Assembly (NCBI GenBank): GCA_015494065.1
Contig: WGCA01000059.1
Location: 1-50,565 of the forward strand
Direction of reading: 5' to 3'
DNA: 50,565 nucleotides
Source of the DNA: Thermodesulfobacteriaceae bacterium
GTDB lineage: Bacteria; Desulfobacterota; Thermodesulfobacteria; Thermodesulfobacteriales; Thermodesulfatatoraceae
Shown here one piece after another: positions 15,525 to 23,540 of the stretch (the stretch's first letter is position 1; every line of letters begins with the position of its first letter). Under the pieces are notes generated by a model, which did not search any database, had not been told where the DNA came from, and saw only the letters and a list, made by a program, of their open reading frames with translations. The translations under genes were made by a program, and so were the position numbers.

Positions 15525-16940
15525 TTAGAAGAAATAGTACAGGCTTCCGGCGATGCGGTTGAGTTCGCCGTCGCCAAGATTGGAGTGGTAATCGGTCTCG
15601 ATATACATGTATTCCAACCCGAAACCGAATTCTTTGGTCAGCCGGTAGAGAAAGTTGGCGTAATACATCTGCTGCTGGAGCCGAGCCCCTCCGATCCCTT
15701 CAAGATCGTCGTTATCCGGATTGTCGATCCCCCAGCCAAAGTGGGTGACCAGTTTGGGGTTCCAGAATACCTCAAGCTCTACGTAACCGCCCCAGGCGTC
15801 GATTTCATCAACGGAAACTACGTCGGAGTTTTTAATTCCTTTAAGAGTCGTCGTATAGGTGCCGTCTTTAAGGAGGAAGCGTGTCCCCTGGTTTACCCCA
15901 CAAGAGTAATAGCCGTCGAAGTTCCGCCCGTACCAGACTTCACCCAAAAGAAAGGCTTTCATGGCGATGGGGAGCGGGATCTTGGCCTCAAGCCCGATAG
16001 AGTAGCTTTCGGCGTCTTCTTCACCGTTAGCAATGTCATATTCTTCTTTGGAGTAATGGCCCCAGAGGGCAAGCATTAAAGGCTTGCCGAGCAATTTTTG
16101 GTTTTCCCAGGCCAGACGCCATTCAATACCAGGAAAGCCTGCGTCGTTGGCCGGATCTTCGTCAAAGATAATTTCGTCGTCTTTAGGGAAGGCGTAGCCC
16201 TTTTCTGCAGCCACTTGGATTTTGAAACGACCAAGGTCCGTATCAAACCATTTGGTAAGTCTTACCTGGGGCATCCGGTAGCCGGGGTTTCCCATGAAGG
16301 TCCCGGAGGGGAAGTTTGAGAGATGGGGGTAGAGCTGGGAGATGGTGAGCCAGTCAAGCCCGGCCAGGAGCTGCCAGGTGCCATATTCGATCCCGGCAAA
16401 GACCCGGCGCGCCCTCACCGGAGAGTGGTTAGGGTTCCAAGGAAGAACATCTTCTCCGTGGCTTTCGGTATAGAAATCCATTTCCATTTTGCCGAAGACC
16501 CGGAATTTGTCGTACGGCTTTGAGAAGTCGAAGCCAAAGCGGCTGTGCCGGAAGTTGATGGTGAACTTGTTGTCCCCGTCCCCTACCTTTTCCGGTAGGA
16601 CCCAAAGGACATATATGTCCCCCACGGCGGAGGAGTCCTGCCAGACGGCGTCAATTTTGAAAAACCCGTAAAAATCGATCCCGCTTGGGCTGGATCCGTA
16701 GGCCCCTTTGCTGATGAAGGAGTGTTGGGGGGCCTTTGCGGGGAGCGCGGCTTGCGCTGGGGTCTTCTTTAGTTGTTCTACCTGGGAACGTAACTCAGCG
16801 TTTTCCCGTTTGAGTTCCTGGACTTCTCGGCGCAATTCTTCCAGCATTTTTCTGAGTTCTTCTGTGTCTGAGGCAGCCCAGCTAAGACCGGAAAAGACCA
16901 GAGCCGAAATAAGGACCATAAGACCCAAAAGTCGCTTCAT
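15525..16940 (-). CDS. Outer-membrane porin-like beta-barrel protein with N-terminal coiled coil
   Basis: About 471 residues from ATG 16940 (AGGAGG five bases upstream; a GTG two codons earlier is too close to it). A signal peptide (MKRLLGLMVLISALVFSG...WA) is followed by a heptad-rich coiled coil, about residues 25-60 (LRKMLEELRREVQELKREN), which could trimerise or contact peptidoglycan. The rest has alternating aromatic/polar strands such as GFFKIDAVW, FRHSRFGFDF and MYYANFLYRLTKEFGFG, and ends with SLYYFF, the terminal Phe expected of an outer-membrane barrel. The domain order resembles DcaP-like porins. The substrate is unknown. The gene is monocistronic, with its own terminator. Confidence 0.8.
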   Translation of the reverse strand: MKRLLGLMVLISALVFSGLSWAASDTEELRKMLEELRREVQELKRENAELRSQVEQLKKTPAQAALPAKAPQHSFISKGAYGSSPSGIDFYGFFKIDAVWQDSSAVGDIYVLWVLPEKVGDGDNKFTINFRHSRFGFDFSKPYDKFRVFGKMEMDFYTESHGEDVLPWNPNHSPVRARRVFAGIEYGTWQLLAGLDWLTISQLYPHLSNFPSGTFMGNPGYRMPQVRLTKWFDTDLGRFKIQVAAEKGYAFPKDDEIIFDEDPANDAGFPGIEWRLAWENQKLLGKPLMLALWGHYSKEEYDIANGEEDAESYSIGLEAKIPLPIAMKAFLLGEVWYGRNFDGYYSCGVNQGTRFLLKDGTYTTTLKGIKNSDVVSVDEIDAWGGYVELEVFWNPKLVTHFGWGIDNPDNDDLEGIGGARLQQQMYYANFLYRLTKEFGFGLEYMYIETDYHSNLGDGELNRIAGSLYYFF

Positions 16941-16973
16941 ACACACCTCCTACCATCGAAACTGATAGAGGGC

Positions 16974-17003
16974 TTCATAGCAAAACCCGCCTTAAAATGG
17001 CAA
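16974..17003 (-). promoter_or_regulatory. Candidate promoter of the porin gene
   Basis: On the minus strand TTGCCA (16998-17003) and TATGAA (16974-16979) are 18 bases apart, about 35 bases upstream of the ATG. Matches are fair. The 138-base gap to mdh otherwise shows only a weak AGGC/GCCT stem after mdh. Confidence 0.4.
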
Positions 17004-17078
17004 GGGCCATCCTGTAACAAAAATCTATAAAAATTTAATCGATTAGGCGTTTTATGGGTTTATTCAGGCCTTAAAAGC

Positions 17079-18008
17079 CTATAATCCCGTTTTTTCTATC
17101 TGGCTACGGACGGCCTCTACCGAAAGGGAAAGGGCCTTCTTTTCTTCTTCGGTAAGAGGAAACTCAAGTATCCTTTCAACCCCTCCGGCTCCCAGGACTA
17201 CTGGGACTCCGATAAAGACGTCTTTAAAACCGAATTCCCCGGTAAGCCAGACAGAACAGGTAAGGACCCGTTTCTGGTCACGCATGATACTTTCTGCCAT
17301 TTCTACCGCGGCCAGCCCCGGGGTGGTGAAGGCGCTGCCGGTTTTCAGGTAAGAGACGATTTCGGCCCCCCCTTTGCGGGTACGATCCACGATTTCAGCC
17401 AGTTTTTCTGCAGGCAAAAGGTCTTTTACGGGCACGCCGGCCACGTTGGCCAGGCGGACCAAGGGGAGCATGTGGTCCCCGTGGATACCCATCACCAGGG
17501 CCTGAACGTCTTTAGGAGAAACGCCCAGGGCTTCGGCCAAAAAATAGCGGTAACGGGCCGAGTCCAGCACGCCGGCCATCCCGATTACCCTCTCCCGCGG
17601 GAACCCTGAGACCCGAAAAGCCGTGTATACCATGGCGTCAATGGGGTTAGTGACTACGATCAAGCAGGCTTCGGGGGCGTATTTGACGATCTTTTCCACG
17701 CAGGATTTGACGATTTCTAGATTTACCTGGAGGAGGTCGTCTCTGCTCATGCCGGGTTTGCGGGGGCGGCCGGCGGTAATAATGACCACTCCGGCCCCTT
17801 CCAAGGCGGCCCAGTCTTCCGTCCCGGCCAGGCGGGTGGAAAAACCGTACACCGGGGCGCTTTGGGCGATATCGAGGGCCTTTCCTTTGGCCAGGCCTGG
17901 GACGATATCCACCAAGACGATTTCCTGAGCTATTCCTTTAGCCGCTGCCCAGTGCGCCGCTGCGGTACCTACCGCCCCGGCGCCTACGATACCTAATTTC
18001 TGCGTCAT
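17079..18008 (-). CDS. mdh: Malate dehydrogenase
   Basis: A 309-residue lactate/malate dehydrogenase family enzyme. NAD binding is shown by KLGIVGAGAVGTAAA. The substrate loop reads AGRPRKPGMSRDDLL; the Arg in place of the Gln of lactate dehydrogenases marks malate specificity. VTNPIDAMVYTAF and the catalytic His in GIHGDHMLPL are present. I chose the second ATG of a tandem pair (18008) because GGAGG is five bases upstream; 18011 is the alternative. The first ATG overlaps the stop of the upstream small frame as ATGA. It probably serves central carbon metabolism between malate and oxaloacetate. Confidence 0.92.
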   Translation of the reverse strand: MTQKLGIVGAGAVGTAAAHWAAAKGIAQEIVLVDIVPGLAKGKALDIAQSAPVYGFSTRLAGTEDWAALEGAGVVIITAGRPRKPGMSRDDLLQVNLEIVKSCVEKIVKYAPEACLIVVTNPIDAMVYTAFRVSGFPRERVIGMAGVLDSARYRYFLAEALGVSPKDVQALVMGIHGDHMLPLVRLANVAGVPVKDLLPAEKLAEIVDRTRKGGAEIVSYLKTGSAFTTPGLAAVEMAESIMRDQKRVLTCSVWLTGEFGFKDVFIGVPVVLGAGGVERILEFPLTEEEKKALSLSVEAVRSQIEKTGL

Positions 18009-18325
18009 CATGGCCTCCGGTCGATGATGATTTTTTCTGGGATCTCCCAAGATTTTTGGTATTCATATTGCCGCTTTTGTATATTGGCTTCTCTTTCAGC
18101 AGGGGTGGAAACGGAATAATAGATAATTTCTCTTTGGCCGTCTTCCTTTACGATCTCCTTGACACCCACGGCGTCAAGCGGGTGCTCTCATTTAAATTTT
18201 ACGATCTCCACGATGGCCTGGTCACTTAGCCCGATCTTTTTTAGTCTTTCGATAAGACGAACCATGTTTTCGTCCAAGGCCAAAGTGAGCTGGGCTCCAA
18301 GAAAAAGGCTAAAGACGGCGAAACT
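18008..18325 (-). pseudogene. Small frame between the ThrRS-editing gene and mdh, interrupted by an in-frame TGA
   Basis: One reading frame joins two peptide halves. The upstream half contains a hydrophobic signal-like stretch (FSFAVFSLFLGAQLTLA) and LDENMVRLIERLKKIGLSD up to TGA at 18190-18188. The downstream half (GVKEIVKEDGQREIIYYSV ... IPEKIIIDRRP) ends in a TGA that overlaps the first mdh ATG, as an operon gene would. Starts are unclear: there is no ATG before the hydrophobic part that does not lie inside the upstream gene. ATG 18265 or TTG 18277/18283 would drop the signal, and GTG 18154 would give only the second half. Possibly two small genes, a nonsense mutant, or readthrough. A CTTGAC-N9-GTCAAG hairpin follows the inner TGA. 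Confidence 0.4.
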
Positions 18326-18734
18326 AAAGGTCTTTAAAGACTTTGGCCAGAGATTCTCCCGCCACGTGCATTTTCCATTCGTTAAGCCACCCGTACGGGG
18401 TTTCATAGACTTCAAAGCCCCCTTTTACCAGTTTTTCTTTAACCCGTTCTATCAGGGCCCGGGCTTCTTCAGGGCTGGCCTTGCTGGTGGAAAGGTGGTT
18501 AAAGGAATGAAGTACTATCTTTTGCGTACCAAATTTGCGGGCCAGCCATTTGATATTTTTGACCAATTTTTCCACCACTTTTTTGAACCGTTCAGGATCT
18601 TCGGCTTCTACCTGGTAAAAGACCACTACGGTCTCTTTTACCAGGGTTTCCGGGCCAGCAGCCGGAGCCTCCTTAAGAACCTGTTGGTAAGGTTTCCACC
18701 AGAATTCTGGGGCGTAAAACATGATGATTTTCAT
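18324..18734 (-). CDS. Free-standing archaeal-type threonyl-tRNA synthetase editing domain
   Basis: A 136-residue protein matching the N-terminal editing domain of archaeal ThrRS (tRNA_Thr_ED family, D-aminoacyl-tRNA-deacylase-like fold). Colinear blocks are MKIIMFYAPEFWWKP, VVVFYQVEAEDPERFKKV, KIVLHSFNHLSTSKASPEEA and FEVYETPYGWLNEWKMHVAG, ending LAKVFKDL. In archaea this domain removes serine from Ser-tRNA-Thr. Here no synthetase is attached, so a trans-editing role is inferred. A tRNA-Thr gene lies 170 bases away on the other strand and thrC is 3 kb off. Its end overlaps the small frame that precedes mdh. Confidence 0.75.
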   Translation of the reverse strand: MKIIMFYAPEFWWKPYQQVLKEAPAAGPETLVKETVVVFYQVEAEDPERFKKVVEKLVKNIKWLARKFGTQKIVLHSFNHLSTSKASPEEARALIERVKEKLVKGGFEVYETPYGWLNEWKMHVAGESLAKVFKDL

Positions 18735-18762
18735 AGGCCTTACCTTACCTGGCTTTCTTTTA

Positions 18763-18790
18763 TTGACAACGAAAAAAGATGGGATAGACT
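18763..18790 (+). promoter_or_regulatory. Promoter of the tRNA-Phe/tRNA-Thr pair
   Basis: TTGACA (18763-18768) and TAGACT (18785-18790), 16 bases apart, sit 11 bases before the tRNA-Phe 5' end. Confidence 0.65.
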
Positions 18791-18801
18791 AATGAGCGCA
18801 G

Positions 18802-18874
<73 letters not shown>

Positions 18875-18905
18875 CCTTTTTCTTTCCTGGCGGAGGCCTC
18901 AACTT

Positions 18906-18981
18906 GCCGGCGTAGCTCAATTGGCAGAGCATGGGATTTGTAATCCCAGGGTTGAGGGTTCAAGTCCCTCCGCCGGCTCCA
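18906..18981 (+). tRNA. tRNA-Thr(TGT)
   Basis: Acceptor stem GCCGGCG/CGCCGGC, discriminator T, encoded CCA. Anticodon stem TGGGA/TCCCA with loop TTTGTAA gives TGT (reads ACA, Thr). It lies 31 bases after tRNA-Phe and is probably co-transcribed with it. Confidence 0.95.
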
Positions 18982-19102
18982 GGGGGGTTTGGATTTTTTG
19001 GAAATCCAGATAACCCTTATAAGGCGACCGTTCTCACCCTTGAGCCACGGCCCCTCTAAAAAGACAAAAACGCTGGTTTTTTCGGTAAAAGCTAGACAAG
19101 GC

Positions 19103-19483
19103 CTAGGTCCCCATGGAGGAGAGGATGGCCTTGAGAAACTGGTGAAACCCAGGGTTGAAGAGGGTGAAGCCGGCGATCATGACGCCTACCATCACCTTAA
19201 GCCAGATCTCCAGGCGGACAAAACGGGCCTCAAACTTGGCCTCCAAACGGGCCATCTCCTCCCGCATTTCCCTCCGTAAAATTTCCAAATCCGCCTTAGT
19301 CACCAGCTCCTTGGTGAGCTCATCTTTAAGCTCGGCTTTGACGACTTCTTTTTGGGCCTTGGCTTCCTCACGGACGACCCCTAAGCCCTCCTCAATGGCC
19401 CGGATGACCTTGGCGGCCTTCTCCGGGTCCTGGACGGCTTCTTCGATTACTTTGACCACTTCATAAGGAAGCGCCGTGCCCAT
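19103..19483 (-). CDS. Coiled-coil protein with C-terminal membrane anchor
   Basis: A 126-residue protein. The middle is highly charged and helical with coiled-coil character (LEILRREMREEMARLEAKF). A single hydrophobic helix near the C-terminus (IWLKVMVGVMIAGFTLF) would anchor it in the membrane with the coil in the cytoplasm. The shape resembles DUF1640/CCDC90-like proteins, which often have a tail anchor, but homology is not certain. It stands alone between tRNA-Thr and the long gap before ribBA. Confidence 0.6.
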   Translation of the reverse strand: MGTALPYEVVKVIEEAVQDPEKAAKVIRAIEEGLGVVREEAKAQKEVVKAELKDELTKELVTKADLEILRREMREEMARLEAKFEARFVRLEIWLKVMVGVMIAGFTLFNPGFHQFLKAILSSMGT

Positions 19484-19905
19484 GCCTTTAAGATAGCTTT
19501 CGCCCAGGGTTAAGACAAGCTAAAATCCCAAACTATGCTCTCCTTTCCCCTTCACTTTCCCAAGAAATCTCTGGATCTTTAAGTTCTTTGTTCTTTCCGG
19601 GAGGCCTAGTATTAATGGGGTCATCAAATAGTCGACATCCGTTTTGGAATGCGTGGAGGGGCCTGGCGGCGACTAACGGGAGTTTGTGATAACAACAAGT
19701 ACGATCAAGCATGTCGGCTAAAAAATGCTCCCCTTAATTTCTGAAGAGATCCCGCCACTAGCTGATATTTGGCAAAGTGTCGGAGGCCAAAAATGCCTCA
19801 TTTAAAGAGCAATAAGACCTCTGGGGTAAAAGATCCGTCCCCATTTTGGCTGCTTTTTGCTGGTCGCTGTGACCCCGTCGTGATTTGACCGGGAGAAAAT
19901 TCTTT
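19484..19905. other. Non-coding gap upstream of ribBA
   Basis: About 420 bases with no convincing gene, tRNA or repeat. The only long frame is a minus-strand antisense extension of ribBA (19758-20231) that lacks a ribosome-binding site and family features. It could be decayed coding sequence. I see no FMN riboswitch. Confidence 0.5.
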
Positions 19906-19934
19906 TTGAGAAAAGCCCCAAACCCCATTATAAT
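19906..19934 (+). promoter_or_regulatory. Promoter of ribBA-ribH-nusB
   Basis: TTGAGA (19906-19911), a 17-base spacer and a perfect TATAAT (19929-19934). The ATG is at 19966 with AGGAGG just before it, so the leader is only about 25 bases, too short for an FMN riboswitch. Confidence 0.8.
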
Positions 19935-19965
19935 CTCTTTCGATTGGTATTTAGGAGGAGCCAGC

Positions 19966-21192
19966 ATGCCGGTGGCAAGCATTGAGGAAGCCCTAGAAGA
20001 TATCCGGGCGGGCAAGATGGTCATCGTAACCGATGACGAGGACCGCGAAAACGAAGGGGACCTGGTGATGGCAGCGGAAAAGGTCACCCCGGAGGCCATA
20101 AATTTTATGGCCAAATACGGACGGGGGTTGATCTGTTTGGCCTTGCCTCCGGAAGACGTTGAGCGGCTCCAGCTGCCTTTGCAACCACGGCGCCACGGTA
20201 CCCGCTTTGACACGGCTTTTACTGTTTCCATAGAGGCCCGTTACGGGGTGACCACCGGTATTTCCGCCTACGACCGGGCCCACACCATCAAAGTAGCCAT
20301 TGACCCTAAAAGTGGTCCGGAAGATATCGTGACCCCGGGTCACGTGTTTCCCATCCGGGCAAGGGAAGGGGGCGTGCTGGTACGCGCTGGCCATACGGAG
20401 GCCTCGGTAGATTTGGCCCGTCTGGCTGGACTTAAGCCGGCCGGGGTGATTTGTGAGATCATGAATGATGACGGCAGCATGGCCCGCATGCCAGATCTAG
20501 AAAAATTTGCCGCTAAACATGGCCTAAAGATCATAACTATCCGCGACCTGATCGCTTACCGCTTAAGAAACGAGTCGCTGGTTAAAAGAGAAGTAGAAAC
20601 CCGCCTCCCTACTCCCTGGGGGGAATTCAGGCTCTACGCCTATACCAATATTATTGACCCGTTCACCCACGTGGCCTTGGTTATGGGAGAAATAAGTGAG
20701 GAGCCGGTCTTGGTGAGGGTCCATTCGGAGTGTCTTACAGGAGACGTTTTTGGTTCGCTGCGGTGCGATTGTGGGCCTCAGCTGGTCCGGGCCCTTGAGA
20801 TGATCAGCGAGGAGGGCCGGGGAGTCCTCCTTTATTTAAGGCAGGAAGGGCGCGGGATAGGGCTCCTTAACAAGCTTAAGGCCTATGTTTTACAAGATCA
20901 GGGCAAAGATACGGTGGAGGCTAACGAAGCCCTTGGGTTCAAGCCGGATCTCAGGGATTACGGGATAGGGGCCCAGATACTTAGGGATTTAGGGGTTCGC
21001 AAGATGCGCCTCATGACCAATAACCCCAAAAAGATCATAGGGCTGGCCGGTTACGGCTTAGAGGTGGTGGAAAGGGTCCCCATTGAGATCAAACCCCACG
21101 AAGAGAATTACCGTTATCTCAAATGTAAACACGATAAGATGGGGCACCTACTTTCTCTTTTCGAGACCCCTAAAACTAAACAGGCGAGGTAA
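19966..21192 (+). CDS. ribBA: Bifunctional 3,4-dihydroxy-2-butanone-4-phosphate synthase / GTP cyclohydrolase II
   Basis: A 408-residue fusion supplying both precursors of riboflavin. The first ~205 residues are RibB ([38 protein letters not shown]). The rest is RibA with the zinc site [18 protein letters not shown], the catalytic RQEGRGIGL and the TNNPKK motif. The start [10 protein letters not shown] is fixed by TTAGGAGGAG; the frame extends upstream but across the promoter. Its stop overlaps the ribH start by one base. Confidence 0.97.
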   Translation: MPVASIEEALEDIRAGKMVIVTDDEDRENEGDLVMAAEKVTPEAINFMAKYGRGLICLALPPEDVERLQLPLQPRRHGTRFDTAFTVSIEARYGVTTGISAYDRAHTIKVAIDPKSGPEDIVTPGHVFPIRAREGGVLVRAGHTEASVDLARLAGLKPAGVICEIMNDDGSMARMPDLEKFAAKHGLKIITIRDLIAYRLRNESLVKREVETRLPTPWGEFRLYAYTNIIDPFTHVALVMGEISEEPVLVRVHSECLTGDVFGSLRCDCGPQLVRALEMISEEGRGVLLYLRQEGRGIGLLNKLKAYVLQDQGKDTVEANEALGFKPDLRDYGIGAQILRDLGVRKMRLMTNNPKKIIGLAGYGLEVVERVPIEIKPHEENYRYLKCKHDKMGHLLSLFETPKTKQAR

Positions 21193-21662
21193 TGATGGCT
21201 TATCAGGTCTTAGAAGGCGAATTCAGGGGAGAAGGGCTTAGGTTCGGCATCGTGGTAGGCAGGTTCAACAGTCTAATCTCCAAAAAACTCCTTGAAGGGG
21301 CCCTGGATGCCCTTTCAAGACACGGAGTGGCCCTTGACCAGGTGGCGGTGGCCTGGGTGCCGGGCTCCTTTGAGATCCCTTTAGTGGCCAAGAAGATGGC
21401 CGCTTCCCAAAAATACGACGCCGTTATTTGTCTGGGAGCCATTATCAGGGGAGCCACCCCCCATTTTGATTACGTGGCCGCAGAGGCCAGCAAAGGTATT
21501 GCACAGGTAATGCTGGAGACGGGAGTGCCTATTTCCTTCGGGGTCTTGACTTGCGATACTATCGAGCAGGCTATCGAAAGGGCGGGTACCAAGGCTGGAA
21601 ACAAGGGATTTGAGGCCGCTATGGCCGCTTTGGAGATGGCCAATCTTTTGCGCAAACTCTGA
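21192..21662 (+). CDS. ribH: 6,7-dimethyl-8-ribityllumazine synthase
   Basis: A 156-residue RibH that condenses the two RibBA-derived products. Motifs: [49 protein letters not shown] (with the catalytic His) and [12 protein letters not shown]. Tandem ATGs occur at 21192 and 21195; the second has better spacing from GAGG. The stop overlaps nusB (TGATG). RibH usually assembles into an icosahedral or pentameric particle. ribE and ribD are not in the window. Confidence 0.96.
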   Translation: MMAYQVLEGEFRGEGLRFGIVVGRFNSLISKKLLEGALDALSRHGVALDQVAVAWVPGSFEIPLVAKKMAASQKYDAVICLGAIIRGATPHFDYVAAEASKGIAQVMLETGVPISFGVLTCDTIEQAIERAGTKAGNKGFEAAMAALEMANLLRKL

Positions 21663-22099
21663 TGAGTCTCAGGAGAAGGGCCCGCGAAATAGCCGTCCAG
21701 ATCTTGTATCAGGCCGAAGTGGCAGGGGTGCCTTTTTCAGAGGCCTTTGCCACTTATGAAGGTTATTTTAAGCCGTCCCCCAAGGTCCTTTCCTTTGCCC
21801 GGGAATTGGTTAACGGGGTAGCGGAGAAACAAAAAGAAATAGACGAAATTATCGAACGTTTCTCCAAGCACTGGAAACTTTCCCGTATGTCCGCCATTGA
21901 CCGTAATATTTTGCGTTTGGCCACCTATGAATTGCTTTTCCGGCCTGATATCCCTCCCAAAGTTTCCATTAACGAGGCGGTAGAATTGGCCAAAGCCTTT
22001 GGGACCGACGAATCGGCTTCTTTTGTGAACGGCGTCCTGGACGCCATTTACAAAAAGCTGGTCAAAGAACAGGAAAAGAAGCTGCTGTCTGCCGTCTAA
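21662..22099 (+). CDS. nusB: Transcription antitermination factor NusB
   Basis: A 145-residue all-helical NusB starting [19 protein letters not shown], with the conserved SRMSAIDRNILRLATYELL and the C-terminal SVNEA-type motif SINEAVELAKAFG. It works with NusE (ribosomal protein S10) at boxA in rRNA antitermination. The ribH-nusB order is common in bacteria. It overlaps ribH by one base and is the last gene of the operon. Confidence 0.96.
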   Translation: MSLRRRAREIAVQILYQAEVAGVPFSEAFATYEGYFKPSPKVLSFARELVNGVAEKQKEIDEIIERFSKHWKLSRMSAIDRNILRLATYELLFRPDIPPKVSINEAVELAKAFGTDESASFVNGVLDAIYKKLVKEQEKKLLSAV

Positions 22100-22145
22100 T
22101 TTAAGCCTCTTTTTTCGAGATTAAAGTTTTTAAGCCCCTTTTCGA
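22100..22145 (+). repeat. Imperfect direct repeat between nusB and the NtrC-type regulator
   Basis: TTTAAGCCTCTTTTTTCGA (22100-22118) and TTTAAGCCCCTTTTCGA (22129-22145) are near copies 29 bases apart. The outer parts also form an inverted repeat (TTTTTTCGA at 22110-22118 with TCGAAAAAA at 22142-22150). It could be a regulator-binding region or a weak terminator. Confidence 0.35.
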
Positions 22146-22193
22146 AAAAATAGATAGACTGCGCGGCATAAAAGACAGTCAGGATCTCTGGTG

Positions 22194-23540
22194 ATGTCCT
22201 CTCCTACTATCCTAATTGTGGATGACGACAAGAGTTTACAGGAATTTTTAGAGATTTTTCTGAGTAAGGAGGGTTTTAAAGTCAAGGTGGCCGGAGATGG
22301 CGAAGAGGCTCTGGCTTTTCTTGCCGAAAATCCGGCTGATCTTATTTTGGCAGATATCCGGATGCCCCGCCTGGATGGCATTTCTTTTTTGAAGGCCTTG
22401 CGGGAGCGCGGCCTCAATCTCCCGGTAATTATGATCACCGCATACGCTTCCCTTGACACTGCGGTGGCCGCTAAACAGGAAGGGGCTTTTGATTACGTAG
22501 CTAAACCCTTCAAGCTGGATGAATTGAGAAAGCTTATCGCCCGGGCCCTTTCTCAGGCGAGGGGCTCTAGCGGAGCCCAGGGGCACGAATTCATGGGGCT
22601 GATCGGCAGGAGCCCTGCCATCCGGCGGGTCTTTGAGATGATCCCCCGGATCGCCAACGCCCCTTCAAACGTGCTCATCACCGGGGAGTCAGGGACCGGA
22701 AAAGAGCTGGTGGCTCGGGCTATTCATCAACTTTCGCCCCGCCGGGACAAGCCCTTTGTGGTGGTAAATTGTGGGGGGATCCCTCCGAATCTTTTGGAAA
22801 GCGAACTTTTTGGTTATAAGGCCGGGGCCTTTACCGGGGCCACCCGGGACAAGGAAGGTCTCTTTTTAAAGGCCCATCAGGGGACCATTTTTCTGGATGA
22901 GATTGGGGAACTGCCCCTTGAAATGCAGGTAAAACTCCTGCGGGTGGTACAGGAAAAGGTAGTATTGCCCCTGGGTGCTACCAAGGAAATAAAAATCGAT
23001 GTGCGCATTATTTCAGCCACCAACCGGGATCTGGCCAAAGAGGTCCTTGAAGGCAATTTTCGGGAAGACCTTTATTACCGCCTGAACGTGATCACCCTTG
23101 AGCTACCTCCCCTGCGGGAGCGTCGGGAAGACATTCCCCTGCTGGTGGACCACTTCCTCAAAAAATACGCCCGCAAAATGGGAAAAGAGATCCAGGGAAT
23201 CTCCGACTTTGCCTTGAAAGCCCTTATGGAATATGACTTTCCGGGAAACGTCCGAGAGCTGGAAAATATCATCGAACGCTCGGTGGCCCTGGAAACCGGG
23301 CCCCTGATTCTGCCTGAAAACCTGGTCCTTTCCCGCCGCCAAAAACCGGATTCCAAGACCTTCTCCGTCACCCTTCCCGAAAACGGCTTAGATCTTGAGT
23401 CTTTTTTGGCAGAGATAGAGATTTCTCTCCTGAAACAGGCCCTGGCCCGTACCGGTGGTAACAAGACCGAGGCGGCCAAACTCCTTGGCCTCAATTTTCG
23501 TTCCTTTCGTTACCGTCTGGCCAAATATGGTCTTTCATGA
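22194..23540 (+). CDS. Sigma-54-dependent response regulator (NtrC/PilR-like)
   Basis: A 448-residue activator with three domains. The receiver (residues 1-120) has VDDDKS and phospho-acceptor Asp54 in LILADIRMPRLDG. The AAA+ domain has Walker A GESGTGKE and the sigma-54-contacting GAFTGA loop (YKAGAFTGATRDKEG). The Fis-type helix-turn-helix at the C-terminus contains GGNKTEAAKLLGLNFRSFRYRL. An in-frame GTG one codon upstream is an equally possible start. The stop overlaps the sensor kinase gene (ATGA). Given the partner's six-helix sensor, a PilR-type role is likely, but no pilus genes are in the window. Confidence 0.92.
   Translation: MSSPTILIVDDDKSLQEFLEIFLSKEGFKVKVAGDGEEALAFLAENPADLILADIRMPRLDGISFLKALRERGLNLPVIMITAYASLDTAVAAKQEGAFDYVAKPFKLDELRKLIARALSQARGSSGAQGHEFMGLIGRSPAIRRVFEMIPRIANAPSNVLITGESGTGKELVARAIHQLSPRRDKPFVVVNCGGIPPNLLESELFGYKAGAFTGATRDKEGLFLKAHQGTIFLDEIGELPLEMQVKLLRVVQEKVVLPLGATKEIKIDVRIISATNRDLAKEVLEGNFREDLYYRLNVITLELPPLRERREDIPLLVDHFLKKYARKMGKEIQGISDFALKALMEYDFPGNVRELENIIERSVALETGPLILPENLVLSRRQKPDSKTFSVTLPENGLDLESFLAEIEISLLKQALARTGGNKTEAAKLLGLNFRSFRYRLAKYGLS

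Noticed and set aside
19484-19965. FMN riboswitch or insertion-sequence remnant upstream of ribBA
   Set aside because: No conserved RFN segments and no terminal inverted repeats or transposase motifs could be found by eye.
19758-20231. Minus-strand frame of 157 codons across the ribBA start
   Set aside because: It runs antisense through ribBA and its promoter, has no ribosome-binding site and no recognisable family.
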